From: Patulibacter sp050252545
GTDB taxonomy: Bacteria > Actinomycetota > Thermoleophilia > Solirubrobacterales > Solirubrobacteraceae
Direction of reading: 5' to 3'
Assembly (NCBI GenBank): GCA_050252545.1
Contig: JBFWKS010000090.1
Location: forward strand, 1-13,543
DNA length: 13,543 nucleotides
The position numbers and the translations under genes are program-made. Shown piece after piece: positions 1 to 6,517 of this stretch. How positions within the stretch are numbered: the stretch's first letter is position 1; every line of letters starts with the position of its first letter. The notes below the pieces were generated by a model. The model did no database searches, was not told the DNA's origin, and was given only the letters and a program-made list of their open reading frames with translations.

Positions 1-1182
1 CCGCTGCTGCTCGCGCGGGGATGGCAGATCACGCTGACCGGTCCCGCCGGGCGTCGTCCGGTGGCGGCGCCCGCCGACGTCCGGTGGCGCAGCCAGCCCG
101 TCGGCGGGCTCGGTCGGGGCCGCGGCGCCGCGGCGCTCCGGAGCTTCTCGGCGTTCCGGCGCCTGGCCGAGCCGTTCGACGTCGTCTACCTCAACGGCAC
201 CGTCCCCGGCCGGCTGCTGCCGGCGTTGCGCCCGCCCGCGGTCCACGCGCCTCCCGCCCTCGCCCGCCCGTGGACGGCCCGTCGTCCCGGCGCCGACGGC
301 GGCCCCACCGCCCGACCGCTCGGCCCGGCGGTCGCCGACCGGGTGATCCTCCACGTGCACGACATGGTCGCGCGGGTCCCGCGGTTCTGGGGATCCGCCG
401 ATGCGCTGCTCGCCGACTCGAGCGCGTGCGGAGCGCCACTCGCGCGACGCCTGGGCCGCCGGGTGTCGGTCACCGGCTGCCCGGTCGACCTGGACCCGCC
501 CACCGTCGACGCGCCGTGGCCGAAGGACGGGCGTCCCGTCGTCGCGTTCGTCGGCCGGATCGAGCCGCGCAAGAGCCCGCACGACCTGATCACCGCGACC
601 CCCGCGATCCGGTCGATCGTCCCCGACGTGCGCATCGTCCTCGTCGGCGACGACGTCTACGGGGCCGACCGTGCCTACCAGCGGCTCGTCGACCGGCGCG
701 CGCTGGACGCCGGTGTCGAGCGGTGGCCGTGGCAGAGCGGCGGTCCCGGGCTGCTGCGGCACGTCGACGTGCTCGTCGTCCCGTCGCTGCGCGAACCGGG
801 CGGCACGGTCATCTCCGAGGCGCACGCTGTCGGTGTTCCGGTGGTGGCGACCGCGGTCGACGGGCTCGTCGAGGTCGTCGACGACGGGCGCACCGGACGA
901 CTGATCCCACCGCACGACCCGGCCGCGCTCGCCCACGGCGTGATCTGGGCGCTGCGCGAACGGTCGCTGGCCGCCGACGCGTGCCGGCAGGCCGCCGAAC
1001 GGTGGTCGCTGGAGCGGGTGACCGACCGGATCGAGGCGGCGCTGCTGGGCCGCGACGCACCGGCGGGCACGCCATCGGTCGGTCCGCCGGCCACGGTCGC
1101 CGCGGGCGGGGCGGGCGGGGCGGGCGGGGCGGGCGGGGCGGGCGGCGCGGGCGGGACCGGCATCCCGTCGGGCGACGCCTGA
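1..1182 (+). CDS. GT4-type glycosyltransferase, 5' end outside the window
   Basis: The frame is open from the first base, and the residues before the internal GTG at 61 (LLLARGWQITLTGP) look like the usual N-terminal Rossmann stretch of GT-B enzymes, so I treat the gene as truncated by the window edge rather than starting at 61. Counting from the first codon, a donor-domain strand (PVVAFVGRIEPRKSPHDL) is followed by an EX7E nucleotide-sugar motif at about 265-273 (REPGGTVISEA). The family transfers a sugar from an activated donor at the cytoplasmic membrane; the donor and acceptor cannot be read from sequence. The C-terminus is odd: after the fold ends come about 30 Gly/Ala/Pro residues encoded by a 9-base tandem repeat. 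The stop overlaps the next start in TGATG, implying translational coupling. The family call is firm; the pathway is inferred from the neighbouring glycosyltransferases. Confidence 0.88.
   Translation, partial: PLLLARGWQITLTGPAGRRPVAAPADVRWRSQPVGGLGRGRGAAALRSFSAFRRLAEPFDVVYLNGTVPGRLLPALRPPAVHAPPALARPWTARRPGADGGPTARPLGPAVADRVILHVHDMVARVPRFWGSADALLADSSACGAPLARRLGRRVSVTGCPVDLDPPTVDAPWPKDGRPVVAFVGRIEPRKSPHDLITATPAIRSIVPDVRIVLVGDDVYGADRAYQRLVDRRALDAGVERWPWQSGGPGLLRHVDVLVVPSLREPGGTVISEAHAVGVPVVATAVDGLVEVVDDGRTGRLIPPHDPAALAHGVIWALRERSLAADACRQAAERWSLERVTDRIEAALLGRDAPAGTPSVGPPATVAAGGAGGAGGAGGAGGAGGTGIPSGDA
1102..1155 (+). repeat. Six tandem copies of a 9-base G-rich unit inside a coding sequence
   Basis: The unit GCGGGCGGG is repeated six times head to tail. 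The fifth copy differs at its last base (GCGGGCGGC). The array is in frame and encodes Ala-Gly-Gly six times at the C-terminus of the first glycosyltransferase. Since the unit is a multiple of three, copy-number change would alter tail length and not the frame. The runs of three and four G make the coding strand a G-quadruplex candidate 27 bases before the next start codon. Confidence 0.95.
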
Positions 1183-2111
1183 TGCGGGTCGCGCTCGATG
1201 TTCGCGGGGCCGGCGACGTCCGCGGGATCGGCAGGTACGTCCGCTGCCTCCGGGACGGGCTGGAGGCGACCGCGCCGGATGGTTCATCGGTCGTCGGCCG
1301 GCGCCGCCCGATCGGCTGCGACGTCTTCCACAGCCCGTGGATCGACGGCGCCCTGCTCCGGCCCGGCCGACCGCAGGTCGTCACGCTGCACGACCTGGTG
1401 CCGCTCAAGCGGCGCGCCGAGTACCTGCGCACCGGCATGCGCTTTCGCCTGCGCTACGCCGCGGTCGCGCGCGCCGAGCGGATCATCGTGCCGACGGCCA
1501 CCGTCGCGGCGGACGTCCTCGATCACCTCGGCGTCGACGGCAGCCGCGTACGGACGATCCACGAGGCGCCCGCACCGATCTTCCGTCCCGCCTCCGACGA
1601 CGACGTCGCCCGTGTCCGCCAGGAGCTCGACCTGCCCGAGCAGTTCCTGCTGTGGGTCGGCGGGCTGCGCCACCGCGACCCGCGCAAGCGCGTGACCGAG
1701 CTCGTCGCCGCGCCGCGGACGATGCCGCTCGTCCTCGCGGGCCCGACCGGACCGTGGACGGGGGAGCTGCGGGAGCTGCCCGACGTGCACCTGACCGGGG
1801 AGGTCACCGACGAGCAGCTCGTGGCGCTGTACACCACCGCCCACGCGCTCGTGCTGGCGTCCGACGACGAGGGATTCGGCCTGACCCCGCTCGAGGCGCT
1901 CGCCTGCGGCTGCCCCGTCGCCAGCACCGACGTCCCGGCCGTGCGGGAGGTCCTCGACGGCCGCGCGACGTTCGTGGACCGCGACGACGTCGCCGGCGTG
2001 GTGACCGCGGCCGAGGGGCTGGCGCGTCCGGCCCCCGCCGCTCCGGCGTGGACCTGGGACGACGCCGGCCGCGCGACGTGGGGCGTGTACCGCGAGTTGA
2101 TGCGGGGCTGA
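1182..2111 (+). CDS. GT4-type glycosyltransferase (GT-B fold)
   Basis: A 309-residue protein beginning MRVALDVRGAGDVRGIGRYV, the typical opening of GT4 mannosyl/rhamnosyl-type transferases, with a glycine-rich acceptor-domain loop. HDLVPL at 70-75 is the conserved strand after the first domain. FLLWVGGLRHRDPRKR near 155-170 begins the donor domain. The EX7E motif lies at E230 to E238 (EGFGLTPLE), followed by ALACGCPVAS. The ATG overlaps the previous stop by one base (TGATG), which fixes the start and indicates coupled translation. At 309 residues it is shorter than the usual 350-400; the acceptor domain is compact between residues 30 and 65. It probably adds one sugar to the same glycan as its partner gene. 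Donor and acceptor are unknown. Confidence 0.9.
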   Translation: MRVALDVRGAGDVRGIGRYVRCLRDGLEATAPDGSSVVGRRRPIGCDVFHSPWIDGALLRPGRPQVVTLHDLVPLKRRAEYLRTGMRFRLRYAAVARAERIIVPTATVAADVLDHLGVDGSRVRTIHEAPAPIFRPASDDDVARVRQELDLPEQFLLWVGGLRHRDPRKRVTELVAAPRTMPLVLAGPTGPWTGELRELPDVHLTGEVTDEQLVALYTTAHALVLASDDEGFGLTPLEALACGCPVASTDVPAVREVLDGRATFVDRDDVAGVVTAAEGLARPAPAAPAWTWDDAGRATWGVYRELMRG

Positions 2112-2141
2112 CGGCAGTCGGAGGCGGGCGTGGCGTGGCGG

Positions 2142-2202
2142 GGCGGTCCGGGGCGGGGAGAGGCGGTCCAAGGCGGGCGGCGGTCCCAGGCGGGACCGGT
2201 CC
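2142..2202. repeat. Degenerate G-rich direct repeats around GGCGGTCC
   Basis: The octamer GGCGGTCC occurs at 2142, 2162 and 2179, with a diverged copy (ACCGGTCC) at 2195, giving a spacing of 16 to 20 bases. The surrounding sequence is G-rich and low in complexity, and has no credible reading frame. It looks like a decayed minisatellite in the spacer between two convergent operons. Confidence 0.5.
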
Positions 2203-2227
2203 AGGGGCGTTATGCCACCCCCCCGAA

Positions 2228-2280
2228 CGACGGGGTGCACGAACGACCACGTTATTCGTGGACAACCCTGCACCCCGTCG
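2228..2280. terminator. Nested inverted repeat, likely bidirectional terminator
   Basis: Perfect 12-base arms (CGACGGGGTGCA at 2228-2239 and TGCACCCCGTCG at 2269-2280) enclose a second perfect 5-base stem (CCACG at 2247-2251, CGTGG at 2257-2261) with a TTATT loop. The two stems are separated by 7 unpaired bases on each side. The structure lies between two convergent operons, 116 bases after the + strand stop and 89 bases from the - strand stop, where a shared terminator would be expected. No U-tract follows on either strand, which is common for actinobacterial terminators. A protein-binding or recombination role cannot be excluded. Confidence 0.55.
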
Positions 2281-2289
2281 GGCGTCGGG

Positions 2290-2318
2290 CCGTCATGGCC
2301 TGGCCTGGCCCGTGACGG
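2290..2318. terminator. Second hairpin in the convergent spacer
   Basis: CCGTCA at 2290-2295 pairs with TGACGG at 2313-2318. One G-T wobble and two further G-C pairs extend the stem to nine, around an 11-base loop. It is weaker than the nested repeat just upstream and lies 52 bases beyond the stop of the - strand GT2 gene, so it could serve as that operon's own terminator. Confidence 0.3.
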
Positions 2319-2369
2319 AACCGCCATCCGGCCGCAACAGCGGCCTCGACCGGGCCGTACGCCCAACCG

Positions 2370-3428
2370 CTACCGGCCGACCGCGGCCGTGCCGGCGCCG
2401 GTGGGCGTCGGGGGCCGGTCCTCGGGCGGCGGTGGACCGCCGGGCGGCGGGCCCTCGGGCGGGCGCAGGCCGAACGGTGGGCGGCCGGGCCCGCGACCCT
2501 GGGCGGCGAGCTCGTGCCGGCGCCGTTGCACCCAGCGGCGCCGCTGACGGGTCGGCGGCAGGAGCCGCAGGGCATCCAGGTATCCGGCCAGCAGGAACGG
2601 CTCGCGCAGGAGGACCCAGCCGAACGCCGCGATCTCGTAGCCGAGCAGCCGCGGGAGCCCGCGCAGGAACCCGCCGCAGGTCTCGTTCTTGTAGACCATG
2701 AGCAGCCGGTTGCGGAACTGCAGCCGCCGGTGCGCCCGGTGGACGTTGCGCCGGTTGGACGGGCTGTAGAACCGCTTGTGCCAGCCGATCGCGGCCGGTT
2801 CGTAGCGGGCCGTCCAGCCGAAGAGCTGCGCCCGCCAGGCCAGGTCGGCGTCGGTCGCCCACAGGCCCATGTCCTCGTCGAGGACCTCCAGGCCCATCGC
2901 GCAGGTCTCCAGGCACGCCCGGCGGTACAGCACGCACGCGCCGTCGCCGCCGAAGACCGGACCGGTGCGGGCGTAGGTGGGCGCCGGCTCGCCGTGGCCG
3001 ACGAGCCCGTTCTTGCGACGGCCGTCGATCGTCATCCCCGCGGCGTCGATGACGTCGAGCCGGTCCTCCGGCTCCATCCCGGTGGCGCGCAGCAGCCGTG
3101 GGACGACCGCCCCGACCGTCGGGTGGTGCAGGTGGGGGCGCAGCGCGTCGAGGAACCCGTCGCCCAGGACGCAGTCGGCGTTGCACCACAGGATCCAGTC
3201 GCCGCCACACGCCGCGACCCCGACGTTCATCGCCGCCGCGTAGCCACGACGGCGGGTCAGCCGTAGTCGCCGGGCGCCGTAGCGCTCGCACAGCTCGGGG
3301 GTCGCGTCGGTGCAGGCGTTGTCGATGACCACGACCTCGTCGGCGCCCTGCGCGCAGGCGGCGGGCAGCGAGCGCCGCAGCAGCGGGGCCTCGTTGACCG
3401 ACAACATGAGGATCGTGATCCGGGTCAC
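2370..3428 (-). CDS. GT2-family glycosyltransferase, rhamnosyltransferase-like
   Basis: A 352-residue GT-A fold protein. The N-terminus ITILMLSVNEAPLLRRSL and VVVIDNACTDAT (33-43) form the nucleotide-binding part. WCNADC around 81-86 is the DXD-equivalent metal site. GPVFGGDGACVLYRR (156-170) and the DEDMGLWATDADLAWRAQLFGW region (184-205) hold the acidic catalytic segment typical of WbbL-like rhamnosyltransferases. A conserved aromatic/basic segment (GWHKRF, then FRNRLLMVYKNE) leads into a membrane-proximal helix at about 260-285. The last 40 residues are a Pro/Gly-rich tail. The GTG start overlaps the stop of the upstream GT4 gene by four bases (GTGA), so both belong to one transcript. Transfer of a rhamnose-like sugar onto a lipid-linked glycan is inferred, not shown. 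Confidence 0.9.
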   Translation of the reverse strand: MTRITILMLSVNEAPLLRRSLPAACAQGADEVVVIDNACTDATPELCERYGARRLRLTRRRGYAAAMNVGVAACGGDWILWCNADCVLGDGFLDALRPHLHHPTVGAVVPRLLRATGMEPEDRLDVIDAAGMTIDGRRKNGLVGHGEPAPTYARTGPVFGGDGACVLYRRACLETCAMGLEVLDEDMGLWATDADLAWRAQLFGWTARYEPAAIGWHKRFYSPSNRRNVHRAHRRLQFRNRLLMVYKNETCGGFLRGLPRLLGYEIAAFGWVLLREPFLLAGYLDALRLLPPTRQRRRWVQRRRHELAAQGRGPGRPPFGLRPPEGPPPGGPPPPEDRPPTPTGAGTAAVGR

Positions 3429-4552
3429 AGGCGCACCAGACGGTAGACGTCCGCCGTACGCGCAGCCGTCTGGTCCCAGTCGAACCGGGCCGCGTGGGCG
3501 CGTCCGGCGGCGGCCAGGGCGGCCCGTCGACCGAGTGCGTCGTGCAGCGCGCGGGCGATGTCGTCGGCGTCCCGCGGGTCGAACAGCTCGGCGGCCCCAC
3601 CAGCGGTCTCGCGCAGGGACGGGATGTCGCTGCACGCCACGGGCACGCCGCGGACCATCGCCTCCAGCAGCACCAGGCCGAACCCCTCGAACCGCGACGG
3701 ATGGACGAGCAGATCGGCTCCGCGCAGCAATCGGTCCAGATCCTCCTCGGCCATCCACCCGGGCAGCTCCGCCCCGGCCGCCCGCAACCGCGCGACGAGC
3801 GCCGCTCCCTCCGGATCGCGGGTGTCCGGCCCGGTCCCCGCGAGCACGAGCCGGTGCGGCAGGCCGCTCATCCGCCACGCGTCGGTCAGCAGCTCCAGGT
3901 TCTTCTTGCCGCGCAGGTCCCCGATCGCCAGCAGGTAGGGGCGGTCGTCGGCCCCATCCCCACCGCGGGGGCGTCCGGATCCGATCGACGGCGCTCCGGT
4001 CGGCCTGCCCTCGCCAGGCCCGCGCCCGCCGACCGTGTCGCCCGTCCGCGGACGGGCGACCCCCGGCGCGCCGATCGCGTCTCCCACCGCCAGCGACGGT
4101 GCGAGCGGGACGACGTGGATCCGGTCGGGGTCGGCGCCGTAGCGCTCGCAGAGGTCGTCGGCGGTGGCCCGGGTGTCGACGACGACGGCCTCGGCCGAGA
4201 GCGCCGCACGGCGCGTGAACGTCCGGTACTTCCACCCGGTCCGTGGGGCGAAGTCCTCGGGATGGGCCTCGAACGCCAGGTCGTGGATCGTCACCACGCC
4301 CGGGCAGGGACGCCACAACGGCAGGAAGCAGTTGGGCGCGTGCAGCACATCCGGGGCGTCGGTCCGCAGCCGCGCGGGCCAGCCGACCTGCTCCCACGCG
4401 ATCTCGGGGAGCCGTCCACCCCCGACGTAGGCGCCGACGGCCACGTCGTCACGGCGACGCAGCGCCGCGAGCAGCTCCGCCGCGTACCGGCCCCAGCCAC
4501 GGCGCCGCTCCGCGACGGCGTCACGGGCGTCGAAGGCCACACGCACGGTCAC
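3425..4552 (-). CDS. GT4-type glycosyltransferase with Gly-rich interdomain insert
   Basis: A 375-residue GT-B protein starting MTVRVAFDARDAV, with the GRYAAELLAAL acceptor-domain helix. VVTIHDLAF (87-94) resembles the matching segment of the + strand GT4 gene. The donor domain starts at YLLAIGDLRGKKNLELL (206-222), and the EX7E motif is E289 to E297 (EGFGLVLLE). Between the two Rossmann domains, about 45 residues (158-202) are almost entirely Gly, Pro, Arg, Ala and Asp, where relatives have a short hinge; the frame is intact. I chose the GTG at 4552 because a TACGAT hexamer lies 8 bases before it; a GTG at 4546 is possible. A reading frame continues upstream to 4804 but would overlap the divergent LysR gene, so it is unlikely. 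First gene of a two-gene operon with the GT2 gene. Confidence 0.9.
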   Translation of the reverse strand: MTVRVAFDARDAVAERRRGWGRYAAELLAALRRRDDVAVGAYVGGGRLPEIAWEQVGWPARLRTDAPDVLHAPNCFLPLWRPCPGVVTIHDLAFEAHPEDFAPRTGWKYRTFTRRAALSAEAVVVDTRATADDLCERYGADPDRIHVVPLAPSLAVGDAIGAPGVARPRTGDTVGGRGPGEGRPTGAPSIGSGRPRGGDGADDRPYLLAIGDLRGKKNLELLTDAWRMSGLPHRLVLAGTGPDTRDPEGAALVARLRAAGAELPGWMAEEDLDRLLRGADLLVHPSRFEGFGLVLLEAMVRGVPVACSDIPSLRETAGGAAELFDPRDADDIARALHDALGRRAALAAAGRAHAARFDWDQTAARTADVYRLVRL

Positions 4553-4560
4553 GCGGCGGG

Positions 4561-4566
4561 ATCGTA
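4561..4566 (-). promoter_or_regulatory. Candidate -10 box (TACGAT) for a leaderless glycosyltransferase transcript
   Basis: Read on the - strand, TACGAT ends 8 bases before the GTG at 4552. No Shine-Dalgarno sequence lies in between. This fits transcription starting at or next to the start codon. No convincing -35 element was seen. Confidence 0.5.
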
Positions 4567-4590
4567 CGGACCCCGCCGGCACCGAGGCGT

Positions 4591-4602
4591 TCACCCGGGT
4601 GA
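4591..4602. promoter_or_regulatory. 12-base palindrome, candidate LysR operator
   Basis: TCACCCGGGTGA is a perfect palindrome in the 100-base spacer between the divergent GT4 operon and the LysR gene. With the T at 4590 it also satisfies the T-N11-A form of LysR boxes. It lies 39 bases from the start at 4552 and 51 bases from the start at 4653, a position where a LysR protein could control both directions. A perfect 8-base palindrome (ACCGCGGT, 4611-4618) lies next to it. Confidence 0.4.
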
Positions 4603-4652
4603 TCCACCGCACCGCGGTCCCGTTGCACCCCGGTCGCGCGGACGATGGCGCG

Positions 4653-5564
4653 ATGCGCTCCGCGGACGGTCCGATCGACGCCCCCTGTCCGGCCGTCGAC
4701 CTGCGCCGGGTGTCCGCGTTCGTCGCCGCCGCCGAGGAGCTGCACTTCGGTCGCGCGGCACGGCGGATCCGCGTGTCGCAGCCGACGCTCAGCCAGCACG
4801 TCAAGACGCTCGAGACCGAGTGGGGCGTATCGCTCTTCGTCCGGGCGTCGCGCGGGGTACGGCTGTCGGAGCCAGGCCAACGGATCCTGCCGGCGGCGAG
4901 GCGTCTGATCCGGACCGCGACCGCGATGCGACAGGAGGTGGCCGCGGTCGCCGCCGGCAGCGGCGGAACGGTGAGGATCGGCTACGTCGACGAGGCGTTC
5001 TCCACGGTCATGCCGACGCTGCTGGGAGCGGTCCGTGACGGTACGCCGGATCTGCGGTGCTCCACGTCCCGGTTGCGAGGGCCGCTCCACGCCGGGCAGG
5101 CGCTGAGCGAGGGCGCCTGCGACATGGTCGTCACCGATCCGCGCCACCTCGGCCTGGGGGTGACGCGCCTGCCGCTGGCCGACGTGCCGTACGTCGCCGC
5201 ACTGCCCGCCGGGCACGCGCTCGCCGTCGGCGACCGGCTCACCCTCGCGTCGGTCCACCGGGACCCCGACCTGCTCCACAGCGCGGTCGAGCCGCGGGCC
5301 ACCGCCGACGAGCGCCGACGGGCCCCGGAGCCGGCCGACGGCCCGCACGAGGTCATCCTGGCGGTCGCGACGGGGCGCGGGCCCGCCGTCGTCACCGAGA
5401 CGGCGCGGTCGACCATGCCGGTGGACGGCGTGATCTACCGCGACCTCGACGACGCCCCGGCGATGCCGCTCGTGCTCGCCTGGAGCGGGACGAACCCGAA
5501 CCCGGCGCTCGACGCGGTCGCGCGGACCGTGCGCTCGGTCACCGGGCGGCGCTCCCCCGCCTGA
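4653..5564 (+). CDS. LysR-family transcriptional regulator
   Basis: A 303-residue protein of normal LysR length. The winged helix-turn-helix spans about residues 16-75, with the typical sequence FVAAAEELHFGRAARR followed by IRVSQPTLSQHVKTLE and LFVRASRGVRLSEPG. A linker helix (80-103) leads to a substrate-binding fold starting at GTVRIGYVDEAF. The effector domain is short in its second half (after residue 210) and its ligand is unknown. I chose the ATG at 4653; a GTG at 4599 is in frame but overlaps the 12-base palindrome and adds no conserved sequence. The gene is divergent from the GT4/GT2 operon and is followed after 108 bases by the E2-like gene on the same strand; either could be its target. 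Confidence 0.9.
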   Translation: MRSADGPIDAPCPAVDLRRVSAFVAAAEELHFGRAARRIRVSQPTLSQHVKTLETEWGVSLFVRASRGVRLSEPGQRILPAARRLIRTATAMRQEVAAVAAGSGGTVRIGYVDEAFSTVMPTLLGAVRDGTPDLRCSTSRLRGPLHAGQALSEGACDMVVTDPRHLGLGVTRLPLADVPYVAALPAGHALAVGDRLTLASVHRDPDLLHSAVEPRATADERRRAPEPADGPHEVILAVATGRGPAVVTETARSTMPVDGVIYRDLDDAPAMPLVLAWSGTNPNPALDAVARTVRSVTGRRSPA

Positions 5565-5627
5565 GGCCGCTCGGCGGACGGGCGACTCTCCCCCACCCGG
5601 GGCGACCTGCGATCCTCGGACGTCGCG

Positions 5628-5647
5628 GGCGGCGCCACCGCGCCGCC
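5628..5647 (+). terminator. Strong GC hairpin after the LysR gene
   Basis: GGCGGCGC at 5628-5635 pairs perfectly with GCGCCGCC at 5640-5647 around a CACC loop. It lies 63 bases after the LysR stop and 25 bases before the ATG of the E2-like gene. It has no U-tract. It may end the LysR transcript or act in the leader of the next gene. Confidence 0.4.
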
Positions 5648-5672
5648 GTCGATCCGCTCCCCGAGGTCCCCG

Positions 5673-6428
5673 ATGTCGCAGCCGTCGCCGTCCCCCGTCG
5701 CCCCCAGCACGCCGCCGTCGCCGACGGTCGACGAGGGCACCAAGCGCGGCACGGTCACGACGCACGAGCCGTCCAGGACCCAGACGGGGATCGCCCGCCG
5801 CATGGCCGAGGTCCGCGCCACCGTCCCGCAGTGGACGGCGAGCGTCGAGGTCGACGTCGAGGTGCTCGTCACCGCGCTCGGATCGGACGACGACGCGCCC
5901 CGGCCGATCGACGCGATCGCCCGCGCGGTCGGGATCGGCCTGGTCGAGCATCCCCGCGTCAACGGCGCGTGGCGCGACGGTCGGCTGGAGTCGTGGTCGC
6001 GCGCGACGATCGCCTTGGCGGTCGACCCCGACGGGCAGGCGATCGCGCTGCCGACGTTGCCCGACGTCGACCGCACGTCGCTGGCCGACATCGCCGCCCG
6101 GCGGCGCCACGTCACCGAGCTCGTCGAGGCCGGGAGCCTGCGCGCCCCCGACAGCGCCGGTCCGACCTTCGCGTTGATCGACGGCGGTGCCGATGGCCCC
6201 GACCGGTTCGACGCGATCACGCCGCCCGGGCTCGGTGCGAGCCTCGCCGTCGGCCGCATCGCCCGCCGTCCGCGGGTCGTCGGCGACGCGATCGTGCCGC
6301 GCCACACCGTGACCCTGACCCTGACCGCCGACCATCGCGCGATCTACCCCAGCCACGCCGCGGCGTTCCTGCGCCGCGTCGAGGAGCTGCTCTCGGCCGC
6401 CGGGCCGGAGCTGCTCGGCAACGCCTGA
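5673..6428 (+). CDS. E2-type 2-oxoacid dehydrogenase acyltransferase domain, probably catalytically altered
   Basis: A 251-residue protein matching the catalytic domain of dihydrolipoyl acyltransferases (E2). GIARRMAEVRATVPQWTASVEVD (39-61) is the entry motif. HPRVNGAW (93-100) and GPTFAL followed by DRFDAITPP (163-185) are core strands, and LAVGRI (191-196) and LTLTADHR (215-222) end the fold. There is no lipoyl or E1/E3-binding domain, only a Ser/Pro-rich lead of about 30 residues. The catalytic His is kept (H221), but the Asp-Gly four residues later is Tyr225-Pro226, and the Ser expected 52 residues before the His is Ile169. By known E2 chemistry both changes should impair acyl transfer. 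A GAGG ribosome site six bases before the ATG supports the start. It follows a LysR gene. A different acyltransferase or a structural role is possible. Confidence 0.82.
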   Translation: MSQPSPSPVAPSTPPSPTVDEGTKRGTVTTHEPSRTQTGIARRMAEVRATVPQWTASVEVDVEVLVTALGSDDDAPRPIDAIARAVGIGLVEHPRVNGAWRDGRLESWSRATIALAVDPDGQAIALPTLPDVDRTSLADIAARRRHVTELVEAGSLRAPDSAGPTFALIDGGADGPDRFDAITPPGLGASLAVGRIARRPRVVGDAIVPRHTVTLTLTADHRAIYPSHAAAFLRRVEELLSAAGPELLGNA

Positions 6429-6432
6429 GCCT

Positions 6433-6448
6433 GGCGACGGCCGTCGCC
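6433..6448. terminator. 16-base perfect palindrome after the E2-like gene
   Basis: GGCGACGGCCGTCGCC begins four bases after the stop codon of the E2-like gene. It can fold as a 6-base stem with a GGCC loop. It lies in the 89-base spacer between convergent genes, so it is a candidate bidirectional terminator without a U-tract. Nothing else was identified in that spacer. Confidence 0.5.
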
Positions 6449-6517
6449 CTCCCCGACCGGTGGCGGCCACGCTCCCGCCCCGCCGTCCCGCCCCGCGGCG
6501 GGTTGGACGACCCGGCC

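Noticed and set aside
21..1181. The long + strand frame that runs into the second glycosyltransferase from position 21.
   Set aside because: Its first 387 codons are Arg/Ala/Pro-rich shadow sequence of the first glycosyltransferase; the real protein begins at the ATG at 1182.
2257..2265. A DnaA-box-like nonamer (TTGTCCACG on the - strand) inside the nested hairpin.
   Set aside because: Only a single 8-of-9 match to the actinobacterial consensus. No cluster of boxes, AT-rich region, dnaA or dnaN gene is nearby, so an origin is not supported.
2228..2280. The nested inverted repeat as an integron attC or dif-like recombination site.
   Set aside because: The sequence does not fit the RYYYAAC/GTTRRRY boxes of attC or known dif consensus sequences, and no recombinase or cassette gene is present.
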